A DNA stretch of 64,000 nucleotides from Collimonas rhizosphaerae (GCF_038896935.1 NZ_JBANDC010000002.1:248001-312000), one strand, 5' to 3'; shown: positions 36,376-44,902, numbered from the stretch's first letter. The notes: generated from the sequence alone by a model not told the origin. A program made the numbers and translations.

Positions 36376-37692
36376 ATGACTAATGTTATTAACTATCACA
36401 GCGACTATCATAGCGATTACGAAAATCCGGTAATCGATCCCTTGAACAAAGGCTTGGGTGCATTCGAGCAGGGATTACCCGCCGCCGAGGTCAAGGCGCG
36501 CAACTGGAACCTGCTGCGGGAAGACCTGAGCCTGCCTGCGGCCGTTCTCTCCGACGAGCGCATGACGCACAACTTGCAGTGGATGCAGCAGTTCGTCACG
36601 GAATACGGCGTCAAGCTGGCGCCACACGGCAAAACCACGATGGCGCCAAAGCTGTTTGCGCGCCAGCTGGCCGGAGGCGCATGGGGTATTACCCTGGCGA
36701 CCGCCCACCAGACCCTGGTCGCCTACCGGCACGGCGTGCGGCGCGTGATCATGGCCAACCAGCTGGTCGGCAAGCAGAACATGGCGCTCATTTCCGATTT
36801 GCTGGCTGACCCGTCCTTTGAATTCTGCTGCCTGGTCGATTCGGCCGACGGCGTCGACCAGCTGGGCGCGTTCTTCCAGGCGCGCAAGCAAAAGCTGCAT
36901 GTGCTGCTGGAACTGGGGCCGGACGGCGGCCGCACCGGCATCCGCAATGCGCAGCAGCAGGCGGCGGTGCTGGCGGCGCTGGCGCGCTGGCCCGAGAGCA
37001 TCGTGCTGGCCGGCGTCGAAGTCTACGAAGGCGTGCTGAAAGAAGAAGCCGATATCCGCGCTTTCCTGCAGCATGCGGTGGCCTGCACCAAACAGCTGGC
37101 CAAGGATGGCCGCTTTGCTGCCCGCACCGGCGGCAGCGCGGCACGGCCGGTCATCCTGACCGGCGCCGGTTCGGCCTGGTACGACGTGGTCGCCGAGGAA
37201 TTCGCCAAGACCGAGATCGGCCTGCCGCTGGACGTAGTGCTGCGCCCCGGCTGCTACCTGACCCACGATGTCGGCATCTATCGCGCGGCGCAGGCACAGA
37301 TCCAGACCCGCAATCCTATCGCGCGCAAAATGCGCACCGAACTGCAGCCGGCCCTGCAGCTGTGGGCGTATGTGCAGTCGATCCCGGAAACCGGCAAGGC
37401 CATCATTGCACTCGGCAAGCGCGACGCCGCATTCGACGCCGGCCTGCCGTCGCCGGCGCTGCACTATCGTCCCGGCAGCACGGCGCCGGCGGCCACCCCG
37501 GCGCACTGGCAACTGACCGGCATGATGGACCAGCATGCCTATCTGCAGATCGCCGAAGGCGACGATATCAAGGTCGGCGACATGATCGGCTTCGACATCT
37601 CTCATCCTTGCCTGACCTTCGACAAGTGGCGCCAGATAGCGGTGCTTGATGCGCAGCACCAGGTGGTGGACGTGATCCAGACCTTCTTTTAA
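36376..37692 (+). CDS. fold-type-III PLP D-amino-acid dehydratase/deaminase (DSD1-like; possible D-glucosaminate dehydratase)
   Basis: This 438-residue enzyme of the D-serine dehydratase/D-threonine aldolase group has an alanine-racemase-like N-terminal barrel. The PLP lysine is K86 in APHGKTTMAPK. The C-terminal HPC motif (H410, C412) matches the zinc-binding His-x-Cys of DSD1 enzymes. These enzymes dehydrate D-beta-hydroxy-amino acids to 2-oxo acids plus ammonia. The next gene, a 2-keto-3-deoxy-sugar-acid kinase, points to D-glucosaminate as substrate (inference). GGAGGAG at 36364–36370 selects the ATG at 36376 over one at 36352. Confidence 0.85.
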   Translation: MTNVINYHSDYHSDYENPVIDPLNKGLGAFEQGLPAAEVKARNWNLLREDLSLPAAVLSDERMTHNLQWMQQFVTEYGVKLAPHGKTTMAPKLFARQLAGGAWGITLATAHQTLVAYRHGVRRVIMANQLVGKQNMALISDLLADPSFEFCCLVDSADGVDQLGAFFQARKQKLHVLLELGPDGGRTGIRNAQQQAAVLAALARWPESIVLAGVEVYEGVLKEEADIRAFLQHAVACTKQLAKDGRFAARTGGSAARPVILTGAGSAWYDVVAEEFAKTEIGLPLDVVLRPGCYLTHDVGIYRAAQAQIQTRNPIARKMRTELQPALQLWAYVQSIPETGKAIIALGKRDAAFDAGLPSPALHYRPGSTAPAATPAHWQLTGMMDQHAYLQIAEGDDIKVGDMIGFDISHPCLTFDKWRQIAVLDAQHQVVDVIQTFF

Positions 37693-37697
37693 TTTTT

Positions 37698-38633
37698 ATG
37701 CCGGCACACGCAATGACTACAGATATCCTGGCCTATGGCGAAGCCATGGTGGAGTTCAACCAGCGGCAGCACGATGCGCGCATGTACTTGCAGGGCTTCG
37801 GCGGCGACACCTCGAATTTCTGCATCGCCGCGGCCCGCCAGGGTGCGCGCAGCGGTTATATCAGCGCGCTCGGCAACGATCATTTCGGCCAGAAACTGCG
37901 TGACCTGTGGCTGGCCGAACAGGTAGACGCCAGCCATGTCGCCAGCGATCCGCACGCCGCCACCGGCGTGTATTTCGTTTCGCACGACCAGGACGGCCAT
38001 CACTTCGACTACCTGCGCGCCGGCTCGGCCGCCAGCCGCTATGCCAGCGCACAGCTGCCGCTGGCGGCGATCGCTGCGGCCAAGGTGCTGCATTTGTCGG
38101 GCATCAGCCTGGCGATCAGCGAATCGGCTTGCGATGCCGGCCTGGCGGCGATGGCGCATGCGCGCAAGCACGGCGTACGCACCTCGCTCGACACCAACCT
38201 GCGGCTGAAACTCTGGCCGCTGGAACGGGCCCGCGAAAAAATGCGCGAGGCGTTTGCGCTGTGCGACGTCTGCCTGCCCAGCTGGGACGACGTCAGCGCC
38301 CTCACCGGCCTTGACGACCGCGATGCGATTGTCGACGCCCTGCTGTCCTACGGCATCGGCCTGGTCGCCTTCAAGCTTGGCGCCGAAGGCTGTTATGTCG
38401 CTACCGCCGGCGAACGGCGTCTGGTGCCGGCTTACGGCGTGGAAGCAGTCGATGCTACCGGCGCCGGCGATTGTTTCGGCGGCGCTTTCATCGCGCGCCT
38501 GACGGCCGGCGACGATCCCTTCCACGCCGCCCGCTACGCCAATGTCTGCGCCGCCTTGTCGACGACAGGTTATGGCGCGGTTGCGCCGATTCCGCGCGCA
38601 GCGCAGGTCGAAGAAATACTAGGTTCGAATTAG
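37698..38633 (+). CDS. PfkB-family sugar kinase, 2-keto-3-deoxygluconate kinase-like
   Basis: This 311-residue ribokinase-fold enzyme has the N-terminal substrate region GFGGDTSNFCIAAARQGA, DTNLRLKLW in the middle and the PfkB signature DATGAGDCFGGAF with catalytic aspartate near the end. The DTNLR/KLW segment is typical of 2-keto-3-deoxygluconate (KDG) kinases, which make KDG 6-phosphate for the Entner–Doudoroff aldolase. The gene starts 5 bp after the dehydratase stop, so the two are co-transcribed. An alternative ATG lies at 37713; neither start has an obvious ribosome binding site. No aldolase gene is present here. Confidence 0.85.
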   Translation: MPAHAMTTDILAYGEAMVEFNQRQHDARMYLQGFGGDTSNFCIAAARQGARSGYISALGNDHFGQKLRDLWLAEQVDASHVASDPHAATGVYFVSHDQDGHHFDYLRAGSAASRYASAQLPLAAIAAAKVLHLSGISLAISESACDAGLAAMAHARKHGVRTSLDTNLRLKLWPLERAREKMREAFALCDVCLPSWDDVSALTGLDDRDAIVDALLSYGIGLVAFKLGAEGCYVATAGERRLVPAYGVEAVDATGAGDCFGGAFIARLTAGDDPFHAARYANVCAALSTTGYGAVAPIPRAAQVEEILGSN

Positions 38634-38664
38634 TTGACCGGCTGTTGCATTGCTGCAGCAGCCT

Positions 38665-38695
38665 GCCGACGGCTCCCTGTACGGCAGCCGTCGGC
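38665..38695 (+). terminator. hairpin after the kinase gene
   Basis: A perfect 10-bp G+C-rich stem (38665–38674 with 38686–38695, GCCGACGGCT/AGCCGTCGGC) starts 31 bp after the kinase stop. No T-run follows, so termination would be weak or Rho-assisted. Confidence 0.4.
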
Positions 38696-38824
38696 GTCGG
38701 CGCGCCTGCTGTTCCCTCGTGGCGGCGAGCGTTTATCCCGGCTGCCCTCAAGGGGTGAGGCAAGTTCGCCGGCGATTTGGCAAAGCACTTGTTGCCGACG
38801 GCTGATCTGGCTTATTCTGTAGCC

Positions 38825-39490
38825 ATGAGTATCACGCGTGAAGATCTTGAACAGGACCGCCTGCGGACCATCCTGGATAACACCCCGATTGCTTCCGCCC
38901 TGCTATCCGAAGCAGCGCTGGAGGCGTCCTGGCGCGCCGCCCTGGCGTCCCTGCCCGATCCCGACGGCGATGTCTGGCTGTTCGGCTATGGTTCCCTGAT
39001 CTGGAATCCGATGGTGGAATACAGCGAGCGCGTGCCGGCCATGCTGTACGGCTATCACCGCGGCTTTTACCTGTATTCGCGCATCAACCGCGGCACCTGG
39101 GATAATCCCGGCCTGGTGCTGGGGCTGGACCGCGGCGGCTCCTGCCAGGGCATCGCCTTCCGCATCCCCGCCATCAGCATCGAAACCGAACTGAAAATGC
39201 TGTGGCGCCGTGAAATGATGACAGGCGCTTACCATCCGCGCTGGCTGCCGATGCAACTCAAGGGCAAGAACGGCCCGCGCGTCAAGGCGCTGGCGTTCGT
39301 CATGAACCGCCAGCATGAAAGCTATACCGGCCGGCTGCCGGACCCGAAAGTGGTTTCCCACCTGCGCGACGCCTGCGGACTCTACGGGCCGGCCAGGGAT
39401 TATTTGCGGCATACCCTGGAAGGGCTGCTTAAAGAAGGATTCCGCGATCCATACCTGGCGCGGCTGTGGGCGCAGCTGGAATCTGGTTAG
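38825..39490 (+). CDS. chaC: ChaC-family gamma-glutamylcyclotransferase
   Basis: This 221-residue protein has the cyclotransferase signature GYGSLIW at 54–60, followed by GYHRGFYLYSRINRGTW. ChaC enzymes split glutathione into 5-oxoproline and Cys-Gly in the cytosol. The frame is open to 38777, but the first 16 codons look non-coding and the ATG at 38825 gives a family-like length. It stands alone and is convergent with leuA. Confidence 0.88.
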   Translation: MSITREDLEQDRLRTILDNTPIASALLSEAALEASWRAALASLPDPDGDVWLFGYGSLIWNPMVEYSERVPAMLYGYHRGFYLYSRINRGTWDNPGLVLGLDRGGSCQGIAFRIPAISIETELKMLWRREMMTGAYHPRWLPMQLKGKNGPRVKALAFVMNRQHESYTGRLPDPKVVSHLRDACGLYGPARDYLRHTLEGLLKEGFRDPYLARLWAQLESG

Positions 39491-39539
39491 TAACGGTCGA
39501 TGAAGACCATCGAATGCGGCTGCACGTACTCCGTGGACC

Positions 39540-39600
39540 GTTAAATAGGGTCGGAGTCGAATTATTGTTGTTCAATAATTCGACTCTGACCCTATTTAAC
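39540..39600. repeat. 28-bp inverted repeat between convergent genes
   Basis: Arms 39540–39567 and 39573–39600 are complementary except for one position (39553/39587) and are separated by a 5-nt loop. The core is GGGTC(A/G)GAGTCGAATTATTG. It fills the gap between chaC and leuA, ending 5 bp from the leuA stop. I recall closely similar palindromes dispersed in related genomes, suggesting a REP-like or RAYT-mobilised element. It may also serve as a two-way terminator. Confidence 0.75.
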
Positions 39601-39605
39601 TGCTG

Positions 39606-41156
39606 TTATAGCTGCGGGTTCAGTTTTTCGGACTTCGAGTGCAGTTTGTTGAGCGCTGACAGGTAGGCTTTGGCTGACGCCACCACGATATCCAGGTCGG
39701 CGCCGACGCCGTTGACGATGCGGCCGGCCTTGGACAAGCGCATGGTCACTTCGCCCTGCGACTGGGTGCCGGTGGTAATCGCATTGACCGAGAACAGCAG
39801 CAGCTCGGCGCCGCTGGCTACCTTGGTTTCGATGGCGTTGACGATGGCGTCCACCGGTCCGTTGCCCTCCGCTTCGCAGCTGGACTCCTTGCCGTCGATT
39901 GAAAACACCACGCTGGCGCTAGGCTTTTCGCCAGTCTCCGAATGCTGCGATAGCGACACGAAACGATAAAACTCCTTGTCGTGCGAATGCTGCTCATCCG
40001 AAACCAGGGCGATGATGTCTTCGTCGAATATCTCCGACTTGCGGTCCGCCAATTCCTTGAAGCGTGCAAAAGCCGCATTCACTTCCGTCTCCGATTCGAG
40101 CGCGATGCCCAGCTCTTCCAGCCGCTGCTTGAATGCATTACGTCCCGACAGCTTGCCCAGCACGATCTTGTTGGCGCTCCAGCCGACATCTTCGGCGCGC
40201 ATGATTTCATAGGTGTCGCGCGCCTTCAGCACGCCGTCCTGATGGATCCCCGAAGCGTGGGCAAAGGCATTGGCGCCCACCACCGACTTGTTCGGCTGCA
40301 CTGCAAACCCGGTGATCTGCGACACCAGCTTGGAAGCCGGCACGATCTGCGTGGTGTCGATGCCGATGTCCAGGTTGAAGTAATCGCGCCGGGTCTTGAC
40401 CGCCATGACGATCTCTTCCAGCGCCGTATTGCCGGCCCGCTCGCCGAGTCCGTTGATGGTGCATTCGACCTGGCGCGCGCCGCCTATCATCACGCCCGCC
40501 AGCGAATTGGCGACCGCCATGCCGAGGTCGTTGTGGCAGTGCACCGACCAGATCGCCTTGTCCGAATTAGGAATCCGCTCGCGCAAAGTCTTCAGCATGT
40601 GGCCGTACAGTTCCGGCACGCCGTAGCCGACGGTGTCGGCGAAGTTGATTGTGGTCGCGCCTTCAGCGATCACTGCCTCCAGCACCCGGCACAGGAAGTC
40701 CATGTCGGAGCGGCTGCCGTCTTCCGGGCTGAACTCCACATCGTCGGTGAATTTGCGGGCATAGCGCACCGCCAGCCTGGCTTGTTCGAACACCTGGTCG
40801 GGCGTCATGCGCAGCTTTTTTTCCATGTGCAGCGGCGAGGTCGCCAGGAAGGTATGGATACGCTTGCGTTCGGCCGGCTGCAGCGCTTCGGCAGCGCGCG
40901 CGATGTCCTTGTCGTTGGCGCGCGACAGAGAACAGACCGTGGAATCCTTGATGATGCCGGCGATTGCCTTGATCGCCTCGAAATCGCCGGGAGAAGCGGC
41001 AGCAAACCCGGCTTCGATCACGTCGACTTTCATCCGTTCCAGCTGCTTGGCGATACGGATCTTTTCATCTTTGGTCATCGAGGCGCCGGGCGATTGTTCG
41101 CCATCGCGCAAAGTGGTGTCGAATATGATCAGTTTTTCGGGCGAGTTGGCTGCCAT
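39606..41156 (-). CDS. leuA: 2-isopropylmalate synthase
   Basis: First committed step of leucine synthesis: acetyl-CoA plus 2-ketoisovalerate to 2-isopropylmalate. The 516-residue protein has the HMGL-like barrel with DTTLRDGEQ at 13–21, metal-binding HCHND and HASGIHQDG. Its C-terminal leucine-binding allosteric domain runs from about 390 to the end. The ATG at 41156 has CAGGAG upstream and is preferred over 41189. The gene stands alone here, away from the leuCDB genes. Confidence 0.96.
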   Translation of the reverse strand: MAANSPEKLIIFDTTLRDGEQSPGASMTKDEKIRIAKQLERMKVDVIEAGFAAASPGDFEAIKAIAGIIKDSTVCSLSRANDKDIARAAEALQPAERKRIHTFLATSPLHMEKKLRMTPDQVFEQARLAVRYARKFTDDVEFSPEDGSRSDMDFLCRVLEAVIAEGATTINFADTVGYGVPELYGHMLKTLRERIPNSDKAIWSVHCHNDLGMAVANSLAGVMIGGARQVECTINGLGERAGNTALEEIVMAVKTRRDYFNLDIGIDTTQIVPASKLVSQITGFAVQPNKSVVGANAFAHASGIHQDGVLKARDTYEIMRAEDVGWSANKIVLGKLSGRNAFKQRLEELGIALESETEVNAAFARFKELADRKSEIFDEDIIALVSDEQHSHDKEFYRFVSLSQHSETGEKPSASVVFSIDGKESSCEAEGNGPVDAIVNAIETKVASGAELLLFSVNAITTGTQSQGEVTMRLSKAGRIVNGVGADLDIVVASAKAYLSALNKLHSKSEKLNPQL

Positions 41157-41240
41157 GCTGTGCTCCTGATTGGTCTTGTAAACCATCAATTTTAAAGACT
41201 TTGAGAGAATCCGGTATAAAAATCACAAAGCGGCGGCCGT

Positions 41241-41271
41241 AAAAAAACCGCCCGGGGCTTACCGGGCGGTT
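41241..41271 (-). terminator. terminator of the kbp-like gene
   Basis: A perfect 10-bp stem (41246–41255 with 41262–41271, AACCGCCCGG/CCGGGCGGTT), a 6-nt loop and a T-run on the minus strand lie 20 bp after the stop codon. Confidence 0.9.
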
Positions 41272-41291
41272 CTGTTCGGGTTGAATCCGAA

Positions 41292-41765
41292 TTACTGTGG
41301 CGGAATACGCAGCATCTGGCCCGGATAAATCAGGTCTGGGCTTTTCAGCATTGGCTTGTTGGCTTCGAAAATTGCATTGTATTTGTTTGCATCGCCGTAG
41401 TACTCCTTGGAGATCTTCGACAGATTGTCGCCGCTGACCACTGTGTACCATTGCGACTCATCGACATCAGGCTTCAGGTTGTCGCTGTTCACGCTGGCGA
41501 CGTCCTTGACATTGCCGCAGCACAGGATGATTTTCTCGCGCGTTGCCTGGTCCGGCGCTTCACCGCTGACGGTAACCTCCGATTTGGTTGCATCAAAGGC
41601 GAGCGTCAGGCCACTGGTGTCGATGCCTTGCGTGCCGACGTAGGCCTTGATCGCATCCGCTGCCTGGTTTTGCAGTTCTTCGACATTAGGAGCAGCAGCA
41701 ACTTCCGCTGGTTTATGTCCCAGGAGCTTTTCACCGGCATCCTTAAAAAAAGAAAGTAAACCCAT
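41292..41765 (-). CDS. kbp: Kbp-like BON–LysM protein (YgaU)
   Basis: This 157-residue protein has a BON domain (about 30–105) and a C-terminal LysM domain (about 110–156, with VSGDNLSKISKEYYGDANKYN and MLKSPDLIYPGQMLRIP). It matches E. coli Kbp/YgaU along its length, including the MGLxxFxKDAGEKL start. Kbp is a cytoplasmic potassium-binding protein needed under high K+. No signal peptide is present. The ATG at 41765 with GGAG upstream is preferred over 41834. Confidence 0.9.
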   Translation of the reverse strand: MGLLSFFKDAGEKLLGHKPAEVAAAPNVEELQNQAADAIKAYVGTQGIDTSGLTLAFDATKSEVTVSGEAPDQATREKIILCCGNVKDVASVNSDNLKPDVDESQWYTVVSGDNLSKISKEYYGDANKYNAIFEANKPMLKSPDLIYPGQMLRIPPQ

Positions 41766-41878
41766 TTTTTTCTCCAGTAATAGTTGAAAAAGTATGATGC
41801 CACTTGCTGCCCTACAGTGCCGCTTGCAACCCAAGGTTTAACAACATTTAACCTTACTAATGTTTCACAGGCATTACC

Positions 41879-42754
41879 TTAGTCCTTATCGTCGTGCTCT
41901 AGTTCCGTCTGCACGATGCTGACCGGCTTGCCCTTGAACCAGCGCCAGAAATACACGCCAAAACCGGACAGGCCGTACAGCACGAACAGGCCGAACAGCA
42001 CCTTCGACGGATCGCTGAAAATCGCCACCAGCGCCAGCACTACCATGAAAGCCGCGATGAACGGCATCGGCTTGCGCAGGTTGATGTCTTTAAAGCTATA
42101 AAAAGGGACATTGCTGACCATGGTCAGGCCAGCGTACAGGGTGATAGCCCATGCCGCCCAGCTCAGCGATGCGCCGCGAAAGCCGAGATCGTCCATCAGC
42201 CAGACAAAACCGGCCACCAGGGCCGCCGCCGCAGGGCTGGGCAAGCCTTGGAAATAGCGTTTGTCGACCACCGCGATGTTGGTGTTGAAGCGCGCCAGGC
42301 GCAAGGCGCCGCCGGCGCAATACACGAAAGCTGCCAGCCAGCCCAGCTTGCCCATGCCGCGCAAGGACCATTCATACACTACCAGCGCCGGCGCGGCGCC
42401 GAACGACACCATGTCGGACAGGCTGTCGTATTGCGCGCCGAACTCGCTCTGGGTATTGGTCAGGCGCGCCACGCGGCCATCCAGGCTGTCCAGCACCATC
42501 GCCACGAAGATGGCGATCGAAGCCTGGTCGAAACGCAGGTTCATCGCCATCACGATTGCATAAAAACCGCAGAACAGCGCCGCCGTGGTGAAGGCGTTCG
42601 GCAGCAGGTAGATGCCGCGCCGGCGTCGCACCGGCGGTTGGTCTCCTGCGTCCTGGTCCAGGTATTCGCTGCGTTCGGTGTTCTTGTTCGGGCGCAGCGC
42701 CTTGGGGAACTGCGCGATGTTGTTCTTCGCTTTACGGCGCTTGAATGTGGCCAT
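41879..42754 (-). CDS. pssA: CDP-diacylglycerol–serine O-phosphatidyltransferase
   Basis: It makes phosphatidylserine from CDP-diacylglycerol and serine in the inner membrane. The 291-residue protein has a basic N-terminus, about eight membrane segments and the CDP-alcohol phosphotransferase signature D-G-x2-A-R-x8-G-x3-D-x3-D (DSLDGRVARLTNTQSEFGAQYDSLSD region, near 88–113). It follows psd by 42 bp; together they form the phosphatidylethanolamine pathway. Confidence 0.94.
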   Translation of the reverse strand: MATFKRRKAKNNIAQFPKALRPNKNTERSEYLDQDAGDQPPVRRRRGIYLLPNAFTTAALFCGFYAIVMAMNLRFDQASIAIFVAMVLDSLDGRVARLTNTQSEFGAQYDSLSDMVSFGAAPALVVYEWSLRGMGKLGWLAAFVYCAGGALRLARFNTNIAVVDKRYFQGLPSPAAAALVAGFVWLMDDLGFRGASLSWAAWAITLYAGLTMVSNVPFYSFKDINLRKPMPFIAAFMVVLALVAIFSDPSKVLFGLFVLYGLSGFGVYFWRWFKGKPVSIVQTELEHDDKD

Positions 42755-42796
42755 GTAAGTTCCGTTTCAATCGACTCTGATTACCAGCAACACTGC

Positions 42797-43441
42797 TTAA
42801 AATTCGGCCAGGATGGTCTCGGTGGCGGATACCTTGTCGCCCACTGCAACCTTGGGCGTGGCCGTCAGCGGCAGGTAGACGTCGACCCGCGAACCGAAAC
42901 GGATAAAGCCGTAGCGCTGGCCGCGCGCCAGCACGTCGGCCACCTTGACGTAGCACAGGATGCGGCGCGCAATCAGGCCGGCGACTTGCACGCAAGTCAC
43001 GGTCTGGCCGTTGGCGGCGGTGATGACCAGGGCGTTGCGCTCGTTTTCGATCGAAGCCTTGTCGAGGTCGGCGTTGACGAACTTGCCCGGGAAATACTCT
43101 ACCTTCTCGATCTTGCCGTCGACCGGGGCGCGATTCGAATGGACATTGAATACGTTCATGAAGACACTGATTTTCAGGGCTTCGCGATTAGCGTAAGGAT
43201 CCATGGTTTTTTCCACTACCACGATGCGGCCGTCGGCCGGTGACAGCACTGCGGCCAGATTCTGTGGAATCACACGGGCCGGATCGCGGAAAAACTGCAA
43301 TACGAACAAAGCAATAATCCAGAATGGCAGCGACCATGCAGGAGAGAAAAACGTGATCAGCAGCGCGACCGCAAAGGCGATGCCCAAAAACGGCCAGCCC
43401 TCGCGGGCAATAATAGGATGGGGGTAATTATTCAACTGCAC
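42797..43441 (-). CDS. psd: phosphatidylserine decarboxylase
   Basis: This is a pyruvoyl enzyme that decarboxylates phosphatidylserine to phosphatidylethanolamine. The 214-residue protein is the short type, with N-terminal membrane segments (about 17–50). The self-cleavage Gly-Ser is in RFGSRVD near residue 182, where the serine becomes the pyruvoyl group. The frame starts with GTG at 43441, but its CCGGA lies too close. A TTG at 43435 with GGAG 5 nt upstream is an alternative start two codons later. Confidence 0.93.
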   Translation of the reverse strand: MQLNNYPHPIIAREGWPFLGIAFAVALLITFFSPAWSLPFWIIALFVLQFFRDPARVIPQNLAAVLSPADGRIVVVEKTMDPYANREALKISVFMNVFNVHSNRAPVDGKIEKVEYFPGKFVNADLDKASIENERNALVITAANGQTVTCVQVAGLIARRILCYVKVADVLARGQRYGFIRFGSRVDVYLPLTATPKVAVGDKVSATETILAEF

Positions 43442-43671
43442 TCCGGATTATCTGGGTAAATGATGGAAATTTGAAAGCGTGGCTATTCTAGTCGAGCGGG
43501 AAATAAATGTAACCTGCCGCTTTATTGCTTGCCGGGGGCGCACAGCCAGTTCTGCCAGCCGCCATGCTGCTTCTTGGTCAACTAACGCTGGCAAGTCGGT
43601 GATATGAGGCCGCCTGCATGATATCAGGGGTCTGGATGTTCATCGAAAGAAACAGCGCCTTGGCATTGTAT

Positions 43672-43696
43672 AAAAAGACCAAGCTTTTCGCTCGGT
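43672..43696 (-). terminator. second terminator after the small lipoprotein gene
   Basis: A 7-bp stem with one G-U pair (43678–43684 with 43690–43696), a 5-nt loop and a CTTTTTAT tail on the minus strand. Confidence 0.6.
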
Positions 43697-43766
43697 TTTA
43701 TTGGCCTGGATAAACACAATCAGGGAAATATTTTTAATATGACAATAAATATGCGGGATATCGCAG

Positions 43767-43799
43767 AAAAAAGAAGCTGAAGCGAGCGCTCCAGCTTCT
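43767..43799 (-). terminator. first terminator after the small lipoprotein gene
   Basis: An 8-bp stem AGAAGCTG/CAGCTTCT (43772–43779 with 43792–43799) has an inner 4-bp AGCG/CGCT stem and is followed by six T on the minus strand. It begins 5 bp after the stop codon. Confidence 0.85.
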
Positions 43800-43804
43800 C
43801 TTTC

Positions 43805-43996
43805 TTATTTCTGCTGTTCTTCTTCAGCTGCCTTGGCCTTGTCTTGGGCCTGCTGCAACTGCTGTTCAACCCCTTTTGCCTTTTCCAGCGCATCGGTCTG
43901 GGCCTTGAAGACTTGCGGCGTCGGCGCCGACGGCTTGCAGGCGGCCAGCGCCAATGTCATGCCCAGGGCCAGGCTAAAGACGGCCAGGCGGCTCAT
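43805..43996 (-). CDS. small coiled-coil lipoprotein
   Basis: This 63-residue protein has a short signal peptide and lipobox LAAC with the lipidated cysteine at C20. The mature part (~44 residues) is Gln/Lys/Glu/Ala-rich and predicted helical or coiled-coil (VEQQLQQAQDKAKAAEEEQQK). Its ATG overlaps the stop of the SIMPL-domain gene by 4 bp (ATGA), so the two are translationally coupled. Function unknown; the shape recalls small envelope lipoproteins. Confidence 0.82.
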   Translation of the reverse strand: MSRLAVFSLALGMTLALAACKPSAPTPQVFKAQTDALEKAKGVEQQLQQAQDKAKAAEEEQQK

Positions 43997-44745
43997 TTGA
44001 AGCGGACTTTGCCGACCACGCGCATGTTCAGGGTGGTTTCGCCCGGTTCGAAACTAGGTTCTTCCACTGGCGCGGAATCCATCGACGCAGCGCGCATCAT
44101 CATCGCCTTCGGCGCCGCCGCGGATTCCTGGGCATAGTTGCCTGAACCTTCAAAATCTATCGTGTCGAGCACGGCGTCCGACGCATTGCGGCCCATGGCG
44201 CGGGCGATGGAAGCGATGCGCTCGGTCAGGTTCTGGTAGGTGGCGGCGATCCGCTGGTCATCCAGCTTTTTGCTGGTGGCGTCGCTCAGGCCGAAATACA
44301 GGCCGTTGAGGCCCAGGATGCTTTGCACCGCGGCGACCGTTTTCGGCAGGTTGTTCAAATTGGTGGTGGTGGCATCGAGGTACTGGCCGACGCGCCAGCC
44401 GGTTGGCTGGCGCGGCTTGTTGGCATTGCCGCGCGGCTGCGGCTGGTCTTCCGGATAGACCGGGTAGGTGTAATAACCGCGTGTCTGCAAGATCGCCTGC
44501 GGGTCCTGGCGCTTGAGGATATCGGTGCCCTGCTTCATCTTCAGGTTGACGCGGGAAGCCGCCGCCGCCTTGTCCTTGTCCTGCTCTTCAACGTTGAAGG
44601 TAATCCTTACCTGGTCATTGGCGTGCTTGACTTCACCGTAGGCCGGCACCACTACCAGGGTACCGCTGGTCGGCGCCTGGGCGTGCGCGGCGAAACCCGT
44701 TGCAGCCAGCAGTGACGACAACATCAATTTGCGTGATCGCGACAT
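43993..44745 (-). CDS. SIMPL-domain (DUF541) periplasmic protein
   Basis: This 250-residue protein has a signal peptide (about 1–22, AHA|QA). The following domain has the SIMPL/DUF541 pattern: an N-terminal strand (GTLVVVPAYGEVKHANDQVRI), central LQTRGYYTYPVY and repeated strands to the C-terminus (MRVVGKVRF). Molecular function of this family is unclear. The frame is open far upstream to 45057, but the ATG at 44745 has TGGAGAAG and begins the signal peptide. Confidence 0.83.
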   Translation of the reverse strand: MSRSRKLMLSSLLAATGFAAHAQAPTSGTLVVVPAYGEVKHANDQVRITFNVEEQDKDKAAAASRVNLKMKQGTDILKRQDPQAILQTRGYYTYPVYPEDQPQPRGNANKPRQPTGWRVGQYLDATTTNLNNLPKTVAAVQSILGLNGLYFGLSDATSKKLDDQRIAATYQNLTERIASIARAMGRNASDAVLDTIDFEGSGNYAQESAAAPKAMMMRAASMDSAPVEEPSFEPGETTLNMRVVGKVRFK

Positions 44746-44902
44746 ATTCTTCTCCAAGAAAAAATGGAGCGCTACCGGAAGTGCGCCCCAAAGACTATCA
44801 ATTACAGACCAACCTTCGATTGTGTTCTGTCGAATTAGTTCGCTGACAATATTGCCTGCAGTTGGCGGCAAACGCAAGATCGCAAAAAGCCGTGGCGCAG
44901 CC

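Larger units (their letters stand above)
43442..43804. other. intergenic region upstream of psd with tandem terminators
   Basis: No gene is visible. It contains two minus-strand terminator hairpins for the lipoprotein operon (listed separately), and then presumably the psd–pssA promoter, which I cannot place. Confidence 0.6.
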
